A stretch of 64,000 nucleotides of DNA, taken from contig CAIKRV010000086.1 in NCBI GenBank assembly GCA_903829945.1, forward strand, positions 1 through 64,000. The letters run 5' to 3'. The notes under the pieces were generated by a model. That model saw nothing but the letters and a program-made list of their open reading frames with translations, ran no database searches and had not been told where the DNA came from. The translations under genes were made by a program, and so were the position numbers. Source of the DNA: an uncultured bacterium. Its GTDB lineage: Bacteria; Bacteroidota; Bacteroidia; CAILMK01. Positions 28,700-38,014 of the stretch are shown here, in pieces; position 1 is the stretch's first letter, and each line of letters begins with the position of its first letter.

Positions 28700-28743
28700 A
28701 GCATAAAAAAATCCCCGAATATATTCGGGGATTTTTTTATGCT
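28700..28743. terminator. Bidirectional intrinsic terminator between the DPP III-like gene and rodA
   Basis: A 21-bp perfect inverted repeat with a 2-base loop. The core TCCCCGAAT is flanked by A7 and T7, then AGCAT and ATGCT. Same nested design as at 2.4 kb and 52.4 kb. It serves both convergent genes. Confidence 0.93.
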
Positions 28744-28755
28744 TATTTTTCAATA

Positions 28756-30027
28756 TTATTGATTTGCTGCATCTAATTTTAAAAGGATAAATAACAAAAT
28801 AGTAAAGCCAAGCATAGCTGAACCGCCATAACTAATATAAGGCAAAGGAATTCCAATCACCGGAAATAAGCCTAAGGTCATGGATATATTAATTAAAAAA
28901 TGGATAAAAATAATTGACAATACCCCATAGGCATAACAGCGTGTAAAACTAAATTTCTGTCGTTCTGCAATAATGCTTATTCGATACATTAATCCGATAT
29001 AAAGTAAAATAACAATTAAACTTCCTACAAATCCCCACTCCTCTCCTATGGTACAAAAAATAAAATCGGTAGTTTGCTCAGGTACAAAATTAAATTTAGT
29101 TTGAGTTCCTTTCAGAAAACCTTTACCCAATACCCCACCGGATCCAATGGCAATTAGTGATTGATGCACATTATAACCTGCACCTTTCATGTCAACTTTC
29201 TTACCAATTAAAACCTCAATTCTATCTCTTTGATAATCTTTTAAAATTTTATTAAATCCAAAATCAACCAGCATAATTACTGTTAAAGAAAAAAGATAGA
29301 GTCCGATGAGCAAAAAAAGTGCACGATAAGATAATTTCCTGAACAGCCAGTAAGCTATAAGTCCTAAACCGGTTAAAACAATTAACACCGGAATTTTATC
29401 AAATACCAAAACCATTATGGACAAAACGCCAATCCAAACAGGGATTACAATAAAATATGGTTCCAGTCCTTCACGAAATAACATCATAAATAATGCTAAA
29501 AAAACTAAAGCCGAACCGGTATCATTTTGTGCTAATACTAAAATTACGGGAAGAGCTATAATTCCAAAAGCATAAAATTTATCTTTTCGATTGCTTAAAT
29601 CAACGCCATAGTTGGAAAGATATTTAGCTAATGCAAGTGCAGCGGCAACTTTCATCGGCTCCGAGGATTGTAATTGAAATCCGCCAATTTGCAACCATCC
29701 TTGCGCCCCATTGACCACCTTTCCTGCAAATATGGTTACAAAAACCAATAATAGCATGATAACATAAAACACATATCCCAAGGTATGGTATAACCGCTCA
29801 TCCAGCATTAAAATTACAAAACCAACACTTAAAGAAATGCCTATCCACATCAACTGTTTACCATGGCTCATTCCAAAATCCACAATGGCTTTTTGGTTTT
29901 CGTTATACTCAGAAGAATATATATTGAACCAACCAATAAATAATAGGGTAAAGAAAATACTGAGCAATGGCCAATCCAGCCTGCTCAATAAAGAACGACT
30001 TGAATCATTAATCCGCTGGGCGCTCAT
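28756..30027 (-). CDS. rodA: Rod-shape peptidoglycan glycosyltransferase RodA
   Basis: SEDS-family membrane enzyme that polymerises lipid II during cell elongation. 423 residues and about ten membrane segments. SEDS hallmarks are the W-x-Q-I-GGFQLQSSEPMKVAAA stretch containing the S-E-P-x-K motif, GSGGVLGKG, FVPEQTTDFIF and GIPLPYISYGGS. Its start overlaps the end of the PBP2 gene by 20 bases. It is the last gene of the mre/pbp2/rodA operon. Confidence 0.95.
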   Translation of the reverse strand: MSAQRINDSSRSLLSRLDWPLLSIFFTLLFIGWFNIYSSEYNENQKAIVDFGMSHGKQLMWIGISLSVGFVILMLDERLYHTLGYVFYVIMLLLVFVTIFAGKVVNGAQGWLQIGGFQLQSSEPMKVAAALALAKYLSNYGVDLSNRKDKFYAFGIIALPVILVLAQNDTGSALVFLALFMMLFREGLEPYFIVIPVWIGVLSIMVLVFDKIPVLIVLTGLGLIAYWLFRKLSYRALFLLIGLYLFSLTVIMLVDFGFNKILKDYQRDRIEVLIGKKVDMKGAGYNVHQSLIAIGSGGVLGKGFLKGTQTKFNFVPEQTTDFIFCTIGEEWGFVGSLIVILLYIGLMYRISIIAERQKFSFTRCYAYGVLSIIFIHFLINISMTLGLFPVIGIPLPYISYGGSAMLGFTILLFILLKLDAANQ

Positions 30028-31942
30028 CCGGTGTTTCCTCCTCTTTTGCTGGTTCTTTTACTTTCACTTCTTGCTTTTTACTCTTTTCATGAGTACTATG
30101 TTCTGCTCCTTTGCTTTTATCCATGATGCTTTCAATGGCATCAATATCAGATTCCAAAATTCTTTTCTCTTGCCATTTATCCGTAATTGAATCATGCAAG
30201 TACTTTTCAATCATTAAGCCACCCATAGGAGCAGCCCAAGTTCCTCCAAATCCGGAATTTTCCAGGATAACACATATGGCAATTTTGGGAGCATTTTTTG
30301 GGGCAAAAGCCATAAAAATAGAGTGGTCACGTCCATGCGGATTTTGAGCCGTACCTGTTTTTCCACAAATTTGTATGCCTTTAACTTTTGCCATGGTAGC
30401 CGTACCATGCTCTATAACGTCTTCCATGGCATCTGCCACCAATCGAAAAGCGGAGGAATCAATATTTACCTGATGTCTTTCCCACTGCAACATTTCTCTT
30501 CTGCCATTTCTATCAAAGCCACGAACAAAATGCGGTATAATATAAAAGCCTTTATTAGCAAGGATAGCTGCATTATTGGCAATTTGCAAGGGTGTAAAAC
30601 TCATTTCTGCTTGCCCAATTCCTAAAGAAATTATAGTAGAAGAATGCCAGGCGCCGGCGCCGTAGGATTTATTATATAATTTAACGGTCGGAATTATTCC
30701 ATGATTTTCGTTTGGTATATCTATACCTAACTTGCCTCCTAAACCAAATTCACGCAAATGAGCTGTAAAATTATCCAGACCATTGGCCGCAGAACGATAC
30801 CTTGGGTTATCTATGAGCAATCGAAACACATTACAATAATAGGTATTACATGACATTTGAATGGACCCGTGCAAATCAAAAGTTCCGGAAGCATGACAAC
30901 GGATGGTTTGAGTGGCGGTAAGATGATACCCGCCATTACATACATAGGTCGTAGAAGGTATGATTACATGTTCTTTTAAAGCAAATAAGGCCATTAAAGG
31001 TTTTAAAGTCGATCCCGGAGGATATCTTGCTTGAATGGCCCGATTAAACATTGGTTTATCAGGGTCAATCATAAGTTTGCCAATATTTGAAGAACGCTTT
31101 CTTCCCAATAACATACCGGGATCATAAGAAGGCATAGATACCATGGCCAGGATTTCACCGGTATTTGGTTCTATTGCCACAATGCTTCCTTTCCTCCCCT
31201 TTAATAACTTTTCTCCATATTCCTGCAGAGATAAATCCAAACCCGTAAGCAAATCCTTTCCTGCTACTGCCGGGATATCATAAATCCCATTCATATATCT
31301 TCCCTGCTCCCTATTTAATACATCCACTAAAACGTTTTTTATACCTTTTGTTCCTCTTAACTCTTTTTCGTAAGAATGTTCTAATCCACTTTTACCGATA
31401 TAATCGCCACTTTTAAAATATCCTTCTGACTTCTCAATTTCATTATCACTTACCTCTCCCAAATACCCTAATACGTGGGCTGCTATCGCTTTGGGATAGG
31501 TTCTAGCTTCACGAGCTTGAACAAAGAATCCTTTAAATTCAAAAAGTCTTTCCTGCAAGCTGCCGTATTGCTCATAGGAGATTTGACGAATAACCGCACT
31601 AGGTCTGTATCTTGAATAACTTTCTGCGTTGGCATAGGATTCCATGAAATCCTTTTTATCAACATCTAATAATTGGCAAATGGCATTGGTATCAAGGTCT
31701 TTAACTTTTGCCGGTGTAACCATTACATCATAAAAAGTTTGATTATTAACCACCAATTTCCCCTTTCTATCATAAATCAATCCGCGTGCAGGGATGATGG
31801 TTTCCTTGCGTAGAGCATTCTGCTCTGCAAATTGTTTATAATTTTTATCGATAATTTGGACCCAGAATAAACGAAGAATAAATAAAAATCCAATGGCGAA
31901 TACCACCAAACGAATAACTTTACTTCTTTGTTCGTTCAACAT
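30008..31942 (-). CDS. mrdA: Penicillin-binding protein 2 (elongasome transpeptidase)
   Basis: 644 residues. One N-terminal membrane anchor, the PBP dimerisation domain, then the transpeptidase domain with the SxxK serine in PPGSTLKPLM, SCN (the SxN motif) and KTGTAQNP (KTG). The partner of RodA in side-wall synthesis. The C-terminal tail (about the last 35 residues) is highly charged, rich in Lys and Glu and likely disordered, and its coding sequence overlaps the rodA start. Its ATG overlaps the mreD stop (TAATG). Confidence 0.95.
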   Translation of the reverse strand: MLNEQRSKVIRLVVFAIGFLFILRLFWVQIIDKNYKQFAEQNALRKETIIPARGLIYDRKGKLVVNNQTFYDVMVTPAKVKDLDTNAICQLLDVDKKDFMESYANAESYSRYRPSAVIRQISYEQYGSLQERLFEFKGFFVQAREARTYPKAIAAHVLGYLGEVSDNEIEKSEGYFKSGDYIGKSGLEHSYEKELRGTKGIKNVLVDVLNREQGRYMNGIYDIPAVAGKDLLTGLDLSLQEYGEKLLKGRKGSIVAIEPNTGEILAMVSMPSYDPGMLLGRKRSSNIGKLMIDPDKPMFNRAIQARYPPGSTLKPLMALFALKEHVIIPSTTYVCNGGYHLTATQTIRCHASGTFDLHGSIQMSCNTYYCNVFRLLIDNPRYRSAANGLDNFTAHLREFGLGGKLGIDIPNENHGIIPTVKLYNKSYGAGAWHSSTIISLGIGQAEMSFTPLQIANNAAILANKGFYIIPHFVRGFDRNGRREMLQWERHQVNIDSSAFRLVADAMEDVIEHGTATMAKVKGIQICGKTGTAQNPHGRDHSIFMAFAPKNAPKIAICVILENSGFGGTWAAPMGGLMIEKYLHDSITDKWQEKRILESDIDAIESIMDKSKGAEHSTHEKSKKQEVKVKEPAKEEETPDERPAD

Positions 31943-32454
31943 TATTCTGCTTTAGATCTACGGTAAAAGAAAACAATATCAATAACCAATAAAAGAATAA
32001 CGGAAACTGCTGAGTTCAGTAAGATGCGAACCATAGTATATCCTAGACCCGACAAGGTAAAATAGCCTAATAAACCAGCTAAAAAATGAAATACTAAGGA
32101 CATGAAAACCAAATAATTAACATAAGACCTCAAGCCCATATATTGTAGATGAGGCTTAATAATATCATTCGCTTCACCGGGTTTTAAAAAACGTAATACG
32201 GTATCTCTTAATTCTGCTAAAAGTGTACATGCGGCAGCATTTACACCCGGTGTATGATCAAAACTATCTAAAATAATACCAGTAGCAAATCCCAATAACA
32301 ATAATACCCATTGCGGCATGGCCGGAAGTATTAAGATAATATAAAAAAAAACCACCGGCCTTATCATGGCCGGCATTACAATATTATCCATAACGTAAAC
32401 CTGAAGAATAATCATCAGAATAAACAATGGGAAGTATCTAAAAAACTCTCTCAA
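31942..32454 (-). CDS. mreD: Rod-shape-determining protein MreD
   Basis: 170-residue membrane protein with about five segments, a short periplasmic stretch and DSFDHTPGVNAAAC, which resembles MreD. Its identity is fixed by position between mreC and the PBP2 gene. It links MreB, MreC and the RodA-PBP2 pair. MreD sequences diverge strongly, so the call leans on context. Confidence 0.88.
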   Translation of the reverse strand: MREFFRYFPLFILMIILQVYVMDNIVMPAMIRPVVFFYIILILPAMPQWVLLLLGFATGIILDSFDHTPGVNAAACTLLAELRDTVLRFLKPGEANDIIKPHLQYMGLRSYVNYLVFMSLVFHFLAGLLGYFTLSGLGYTMVRILLNSAVSVILLLVIDIVFFYRRSKAE

Positions 32455-32464
32455 TTTAAATTTC

Positions 32465-33301
32465 TTATTTGTCCTTATCTATTTTTTCTACCTTTTCCTG
32501 TTCTTCCTTCATTATATTATTAATAATATATACTTGCTGAATATTTCTTAAGTCTTCAGCTAATTTAACATATATGGTCAGGAATTTCGAACCTAGCTTT
32601 TCTTCAATATGGTCAATGGTGCCAATAGGGATACCATGTGGAAAAATTTTAGAATGCGGACTGGTTACTACGTGATATAAACTATCTTTTCTAATTCTAG
32701 ATTTAACATTTATATCTTTCAAAATAACAAATTGCGGATCTTTTCTATCCCAATAAACCGAGCCTATATCACCGGTTTCTTTTATTTGTGCACTAACAAT
32801 AAAATTTTCATTTAATACCGACAAAACCGAAGTAAAGTGTGAGGACACGGAACGGGTAATGCCAACAATACCCGAAGAGGTGACAACTCCCATATCTTTA
32901 CCGATTTTTTTATCGGAACCCATATCCAAAGTAATAAAATTATTTTCCTTATTTACGGAGTTATTCACCACTCTGGCAGGGATGTATTCATATTTCTGCT
33001 TATAAATACTATCCATTAACTTTTTAGTTTTGGCAGTATCAATGTATAAAGAACTTAATTGGGCAGAGCGCAATCTGGCATTTTCAGCCAATAGACTATC
33101 ATTGGATTGACGTAAATGAAAATAGAGCGCTACATTGTTATAAGAAGCAAATAATTTTCCGGAAACTTCGTAAGCATAATCGAAGAAGGTGACATTTTGA
33201 AAACGATTATATGAAATAACAAGATAAAAACTGATGATCTCTAATAATAAAAAGAGAAAGAATCGGTAGAACCTTGCAAAAAAAGCAAATAAATTACTCA
33301 T
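32465..33301 (-). CDS. mreC: Rod-shape-determining protein MreC
   Basis: 278 residues. One N-terminal membrane segment, a helical coiled-coil stretch (about 60-105, SNDSLLAENARLRSAQL), then the two-barrel MreC domain with NNFITLDMGSDKKIGKDMGVV and VVTSSGIVGI. Periplasmic scaffold of the elongasome. It follows mreB after about 100 bases, the largest gap in the operon. Confidence 0.93.
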   Translation of the reverse strand: MSNLFAFFARFYRFFLFLLLEIISFYLVISYNRFQNVTFFDYAYEVSGKLFASYNNVALYFHLRQSNDSLLAENARLRSAQLSSLYIDTAKTKKLMDSIYKQKYEYIPARVVNNSVNKENNFITLDMGSDKKIGKDMGVVTSSGIVGITRSVSSHFTSVLSVLNENFIVSAQIKETGDIGSVYWDRKDPQFVILKDINVKSRIRKDSLYHVVTSPHSKIFPHGIPIGTIDHIEEKLGSKFLTIYVKLAEDLRNIQQVYIINNIMKEEQEKVEKIDKDK

Positions 33302-33401
33302 CCAAATAATTCAAATTTCCATTGTATGTTCGGATGGAAATAAGTTTAAAATTTTGCCAATCAAAAATTCAATATAACCTATATCATGCTTTAGCTATGA
33401 C

Positions 33402-34424
33402 CTAGGTCATAATATGCTTATATCTGCTAAGATATTTTAACGCAATTCCGGTACCTCTTACCACAGCTTTTAAAGGGTCTTCAGCAATATATACCGGAAG
33501 TTTAGTTTTTTGAGATATTCTTTTATCCAAACCTCTTAATAAAGCGCCTCCACCGGTCAAATACAATCCGGTTTGGAAAATATCTGCGGATAGTTCCGGA
33601 GGTGTACTTTCTAAAGCCTTTAAAATTGCCTCTTCAATTTTGGTAATTGATTTATCCAAGGCATTAGCAATTTCAGAATAGGAAACGGTAATTTGTTTAG
33701 GAATACCTGTCATCAAGTCACGACCGTTTACAGAATAATCCGGTGGCGGATTATCTAATTCCGGTAAGGCCGCACCCACTTCAATTTTCATACGCTCAGC
33801 AGAACGCTCTCCAATTAAAATATTGTGCTCACGACGCATATATTCCATAATGTCATTACTAAACTCATCTCCCGCAATTCTAATGGATTGATCACAAACA
33901 ATACCTGCAAGAGCAATCACTGCAATTTCAGTGGTTCCTCCTCCAATATCAATGACCATATTTCCCATAGGTTCTTCCACATCAATACCTATCCCAATGG
34001 CTGCGGCCATAGGTTCGGGAATTAAATATACTTCTTTACTGCCTGCTCTTTCAGCAGAATCTTTTACAGCACGTTTTTCAACTTCAGTAATTCCGGAAGG
34101 AATACAAATAACCATGCGCAGATGAGGAGAAAATAATTTCTTGCCATTATTAATCATTCCAATCATACCGCGAAGCATTAATTCAGCAGCATTAAAATCA
34201 GCAATCACTCCATCTTTTAAGGGACGAATGGTCTTTATGTCTTCATGGGTTCTACCATGCATTTGCTGGGCTTGCATACCAACTGCTTTTACCACACCTG
34301 TCCTTCTATTAATGGCAATAATAGACGGTTCATCAACCACCACTTGATCCTTGTAAATAATCAATGTATTGGCTGTGCCAAGGTCAATGGCAAGATCTTG
34401 CGAAAATATATCAAATAATCCCAT
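33402..34424 (-). CDS. mreB: Rod-shape-determining actin homologue MreB
   Basis: 340 residues. Actin-fold ATPase with DLGTANTLIIY (phosphate 1), VIDIGGGTTEIAVI (phosphate 2) and LTGGGALLRGLD (adenosine). Cytoplasmic filament that directs side-wall synthesis. It begins 32 bases after purH, which suggests that purH and the mre genes share a transcript. Confidence 0.97.
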   Translation of the reverse strand: MGLFDIFSQDLAIDLGTANTLIIYKDQVVVDEPSIIAINRRTGVVKAVGMQAQQMHGRTHEDIKTIRPLKDGVIADFNAAELMLRGMIGMINNGKKLFSPHLRMVICIPSGITEVEKRAVKDSAERAGSKEVYLIPEPMAAAIGIGIDVEEPMGNMVIDIGGGTTEIAVIALAGIVCDQSIRIAGDEFSNDIMEYMRREHNILIGERSAERMKIEVGAALPELDNPPPDYSVNGRDLMTGIPKQITVSYSEIANALDKSITKIEEAILKALESTPPELSADIFQTGLYLTGGGALLRGLDKRISQKTKLPVYIAEDPLKAVVRGTGIALKYLSRYKHIMT

Positions 34425-34456
34425 TTGTTTTGTTACAAATTTCTTATTGTAATTTT

Positions 34457-35959
34457 TTAATGTCTAAAATGTCTAAATCCAGTGATTACCATTGACATTT
34501 GATTTGCATCGCAATAATCAATGGAATCCTTATCTCTGATAGAACCACCCGGATGTATTACAGAGATAATACCCGCTTGTTTTGCAATTTCAACGCAGTC
34601 CGGAAAAGGGAAAAACGCATCAGATGCCATGACTGCTCCTTCAGTGGAAAATCCAAATGTTTTCGCCTTTTCAATGGCTTGCTTTAATGCATCCACTCTC
34701 GAGGTTTGTCCTACACCAATACCAATTAATTGTTTGTTTTTTGCTAAAACTATGGTATTGGACTTCCCGTGTTTTACAATTTTATTTGCAAATAATAAAT
34801 CTTCAATGGTGGCGGAATCAGGTTTCAATTTACTAACGTAATTAAAATCACTTTCCGTTTCTGACTTTAAATCATATTCTTGTTGCAAAGTACCATTTAA
34901 AATGGATTTACTATGACGTTCTGCAAGCTTAAAATTCAAGGTTTGCAAAAGCATCCTGTTTTTCTTCTTTGACAAAACTTCTAATGCTTCCTCCGTATAA
35001 GAAGGCGCCAATAATACTTCGAAAAATATTTTATCAATGGCTTCTGCCGTTGTTTTATCAATACCCTTATTAAAGGCAATAATACCACCAAAGGCGGAAA
35101 CAGAATCGCCGGCTAATGCTCTATTCCAACAATCCAAAGTATCAGTACCACTAGCCAAACCACAAGGATTGGTATGTTTGATAATGACACATGCACAAGT
35201 ATTAAATTCGTTTATTACGCCTAATGCAGCATCTATATCAACCAAGTTATTATAGCTAAGTTCTTTGCCATTCAGTTGTTTAAAAACTGCACTTAAATCA
35301 CCATGAAACCAAGCTTTTTGATGTGGATTTTCACCATATCTGAGTGAGGTGCTATGGCTTTGAGTACCCTTACTTAAGTGCTGTGCTATTAATTGGTCAT
35401 AATGACTGCTAATCCCAAATGCTTTAGCGGCTAAGGATAGACGTTCTTCTAATGTCGTTTCGCCGTTATTTTGATTTAAAATTAAATCCAAATCTTTGTA
35501 TTGTTCCTGTGAAGGAATAACCACTACATGTTCAAAATTTTTAGCGGCAGCTCTTATCAGCGAAATTCCACCAATGTCTATTTTCTCAATAATATCTGCC
35601 TCAGAAGCGCCTGACTTTACAGTATCTTCAAAAGGATATAAATCTACAATAACCAGATCTAAGGTGGGGATTTGATAGTTATCCATCTCCAGGACATCAC
35701 TTTCCAAGGTTCTACGACCTAATATTCCTCCAAAAACTTTGGGATGTAAGGTTTTAACCCTGCCCCCCAAAATACTGGGATAAGAGGTTAAATCTTCAAT
35801 TTTTTCAGCTTGTATTCCTAATTCCTCGAGAAAGGTATAGGTTCCTCCGGTAGAATAAATTTTTACTCCTAGTGCATCCAAGCGCTTAACTAGGCTATCC
35901 AGCCCGTTTTTATGATAAACAGAAATTAAGGCTGAAGATATACGGGTTTTGTTTTCCAA
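34457..35959 (-). CDS. purH: Bifunctional AICAR formyltransferase/IMP cyclohydrolase (PurH)
   Basis: Last two steps of IMP synthesis. About 500 residues. The N-terminal IMP cyclohydrolase has SALISVYHKNGLDSLV, STGGT and GGRVKTLHPKV; the C-terminal AICAR transformylase has LRYGENPHQKAW, IIKHTNPCG and GSIRDKDSID. I chose the TTG that gives MENKTRISSALISVY, because it matches the family's N-terminus and because a perfect -7 element places transcription start at or after the ATG six codons upstream (35977). If that ATG is used instead, the protein is 506 residues. It is the first gene before mreB. Confidence 0.95.
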   Translation of the reverse strand: MENKTRISSALISVYHKNGLDSLVKRLDALGVKIYSTGGTYTFLEELGIQAEKIEDLTSYPSILGGRVKTLHPKVFGGILGRRTLESDVLEMDNYQIPTLDLVIVDLYPFEDTVKSGASEADIIEKIDIGGISLIRAAAKNFEHVVVIPSQEQYKDLDLILNQNNGETTLEERLSLAAKAFGISSHYDQLIAQHLSKGTQSHSTSLRYGENPHQKAWFHGDLSAVFKQLNGKELSYNNLVDIDAALGVINEFNTCACVIIKHTNPCGLASGTDTLDCWNRALAGDSVSAFGGIIAFNKGIDKTTAEAIDKIFFEVLLAPSYTEEALEVLSKKKNRMLLQTLNFKLAERHSKSILNGTLQQEYDLKSETESDFNYVSKLKPDSATIEDLLFANKIVKHGKSNTIVLAKNKQLIGIGVGQTSRVDALKQAIEKAKTFGFSTEGAVMASDAFFPFPDCVEIAKQAGIISVIHPGGSIRDKDSIDYCDANQMSMVITGFRHFRH

Positions 35960-35978
35960 TGCAATTAACTTTATCATG

Positions 35979-35986
35979 CAAAATTA
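35979..35986 (-). promoter_or_regulatory. -7 element of purH
   Basis: TAATTTTG on the minus strand, exact TAnnTTTG, one base from the upstream ATG. It predicts transcription from about 35975, which would exclude that ATG and favour the TTG at 35959. Confidence 0.45.
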
Positions 35987-36114
35987 ACGAAAAAAGAATG
36001 ATTAATGGGTCCCTTTCCTGACTGTGGAAAAATAAATATTTTATTGAAAAATATGACTTTGAAAAAATAATCTTTGCTTTTAGACAGGCCTTGAAGCCTG
36101 TTTTTTATTTCCTC

Positions 36115-36141
36115 TAAAAAATCATTTTTTCGAAAAATGAT
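36115..36141 (-). terminator. Terminator of purN
   Basis: On the minus strand, just after the purN stop: a 9-bp AT-rich stem (ATCATTTTT/AAAAATGAT) with a 3-base loop, followed by six T. It is weak in GC but correctly placed. Confidence 0.6.
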
Positions 36142-36146
36142 GCAAT

Positions 36147-36716
36147 TTATTTTTGAAGAATGTATTTCTCTATAACGCTCGGGAAGTAGCGATATTCAAG
36201 TTCATGTACTTTTTCTGCAATGGATTCCGGAGTATCCTGTTCAGAAATCGGGAAAGAATGTTTAAACAAATGCATTCCATCATCGTATTTTTCATTTACC
36301 AAATGAATGGTTATACCCGACTCTTTCTCTGCATTTTTATAAACGGCTTCGTGTACTTTTTCGCCATACATGCCTTTACCGCCATATTTTGGCAATAAAG
36401 CTGGATGAATATTAATAATTTTATCAGGAAAGGCAGTAATTAACTCTTTGGGAACCAACCATAAAAATCCTGCCAATACTATATAAGATATTTCATTCAT
36501 TTTCAGCCATTCAACCACCCTCATAGGATGCATCCAATCTTCCCTGTTAATTAAAAGAACAGGAATCCCTAGTCGATCTGCCCTTGAAATTATTCCCGCT
36601 CCAGGTTTATTACAAACAATTAATGCCACATGGATTTCCTGGTTCCCTTGAAAGTAATGAAAAATATTTTCAGCATTAGAACCTGAGCCTGAGGCAAAAA
36701 TCGCAATTCTCTTCAT
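36147..36716 (-). CDS. purN: Phosphoribosylglycinamide formyltransferase (PurN)
   Basis: 10-formyl-THF-dependent formylation of GAR in purine synthesis. 189 residues. The N-terminal phosphate loop is ASGSGSNAENI; the catalytic core has INIHPALLPKYGGKGMYG, with the Asn/His pair, and a later Asp in YDDGMHLF. Length and motifs are normal for PurN. It is upstream of purH on the same strand, but a terminator and a separate purH promoter lie between them. Confidence 0.96.
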   Translation of the reverse strand: MKRIAIFASGSGSNAENIFHYFQGNQEIHVALIVCNKPGAGIISRADRLGIPVLLINREDWMHPMRVVEWLKMNEISYIVLAGFLWLVPKELITAFPDKIINIHPALLPKYGGKGMYGEKVHEAVYKNAEKESGITIHLVNEKYDDGMHLFKHSFPISEQDTPESIAEKVHELEYRYFPSVIEKYILQK

Positions 36717-36720
36717 AATG

Positions 36721-36728
36721 CAAAGATA
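36721..36728 (-). promoter_or_regulatory. -7 element of purN
   Basis: TATCTTTG on the minus strand, four bases before the ATG. With standard spacing the mRNA starts one base before the ATG, so purN should be leaderless. The start itself is fixed by the N-terminal phosphate loop. Confidence 0.55.
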
Positions 36729-36812
36729 AACTACCAGGTTTAGTTTCTATGCATTAGGTTTAATTAAAAAAAACTGTTCCTGATTCAAAACACTTTAACT
36801 TACTTTGCAAGG

Positions 36813-37796
36813 ATGATTTACGGAAATGCCTGCTTTTTGATGACTTCATATAATGCTGAAATGCATATTGCTGATAGCATTCAGGCCATTTTGAATCAGT
36901 CGGAACCAAACTTTTCATTGTTAATTGTTGATGATAATTCAACGGATCGAACTTTTGAAATTATCAATTCCTTTTCTGATCCGAGAATTTATAAAATTAG
37001 AAATGCAAGTAATTTAGGAAGTGCCGGTGCAGCGAATGTAGGATTAAGCTTCATTCAAAGTAAATATATTTTAAGAATTGACAGTGATGATATATGCCTG
37101 CCAAATAGATTAAATGAACAACTCAATTTTATGGAGCAACATCCTGAAATAGATGTATGTGGCTCATATGTAGCATTTTTTGGCGATAGAACCGGCCTAT
37201 GGGAAATGCCACTTCAAAACACTGAAATAAAAGCCCGATTAATATGGGATAATGTTATTGCAAATTCATCCGCAATCATTAGAGGTGAAACACTCAGGAA
37301 AAATCATTTAACTTATAAGCCTACGCTAAGAAAACCTCCCTTGGAAGATTATCAACTATGGCTAAATTTATTGCCATTGGCCAATTTTGCCAATATCCCA
37401 AAAATATTGGTCAAAAAAAGGGAGCACATTAATAATCAAAGTGCTATATATAAAAATGAAAGCTATTTGGCTTTAAAAGATTTATTCAAAGAGGTATTGC
37501 CTAACCTTGGATTACATGTTATTAACAATGAAATAGATACACATTTATTTGGAAAAGGTGAGAATTTAACATTCGATTCCAAAAACATGAAAGATTTCCT
37601 TGCCTGGAAAGACAAACTATCCAACTTCTTCCAACAATTGAACTTCATTCCTCAAGAAGATTTTATTAAGGCAGCAGATTTTAAATGGCGAACTTTCAGC
37701 GTTTTCGTACCGAATGAAGACCTGGTCAATTATTTGCAACTATCAGATAATAAAACACTTGCGCTTAAATCAGTTATTAAAAACAAGTTAAAATAA
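36813..37796 (+). CDS. Glycosyltransferase family 2
   Basis: 327 residues. The GT-A fold of family 2 is clear at the N-terminus: CFLMTSYNAEMHIADSIQAIL, VDDNSTDRTFEII, then the DxD metal site in LRIDSDDICLPNRL. The remaining 120 residues do not show a recognisable domain. No membrane segment. It stands alone between divergent purN and the thiamine operon, so neither sugar donor nor acceptor can be inferred. Confidence 0.88.
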   Translation: MIYGNACFLMTSYNAEMHIADSIQAILNQSEPNFSLLIVDDNSTDRTFEIINSFSDPRIYKIRNASNLGSAGAANVGLSFIQSKYILRIDSDDICLPNRLNEQLNFMEQHPEIDVCGSYVAFFGDRTGLWEMPLQNTEIKARLIWDNVIANSSAIIRGETLRKNHLTYKPTLRKPPLEDYQLWLNLLPLANFANIPKILVKKREHINNQSAIYKNESYLALKDLFKEVLPNLGLHVINNEIDTHLFGKGENLTFDSKNMKDFLAWKDKLSNFFQQLNFIPQEDFIKAADFKWRTFSVFVPNEDLVNYLQLSDNKTLALKSVIKNKLK

Positions 37797-38001
37797 TTGT
37801 TTCTTCCAAAACAGAATTCAGGAATTGAAAGCATCCATGATGCCAATCACAGGTTTACTTTCTTGCAGCTCAATGCAATATGAACACAAATCAGCGTTCA
37901 GTTGACACTGCATCAATTGTTAAAAATTTCTAAGACTATATTATATAGCACCCATCGAAACAAAAAACGTAAGAGAATTAAACAATTCTCCAAACTATCC
38001 A
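37797..38001. other. Intergenic stretch upstream of the thiamine promoter
   Basis: About 205 bases without a convincing ORF or RNA gene. It holds one small inverted repeat, GAGAATT-AAAC-AATTCTC (37973-37990), around the expected -33 position of the thiamine promoter; it could be an operator but has no run of T to act as a terminator. Confidence 0.5.
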
Positions 38002-38009
38002 TATATTTG
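38002..38009 (+). promoter_or_regulatory. -7 element of the thiamine operon
   Basis: TATATTTG, exact TAnnTTTG. Predicted transcription start near 38013, two bases before stem P1 of the TPP riboswitch, so the transcript would begin with the aptamer. Confidence 0.55.
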
Positions 38010-38014
38010 AAATG

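Noticed and set aside
36084-36106. Hairpin ACAGGC/GCCTGT followed by T-run on the plus strand upstream of purH
   Set aside because: It looks like a plus-strand terminator, but no plus-strand gene ends there; possibly a remnant. Not listed as a feature.
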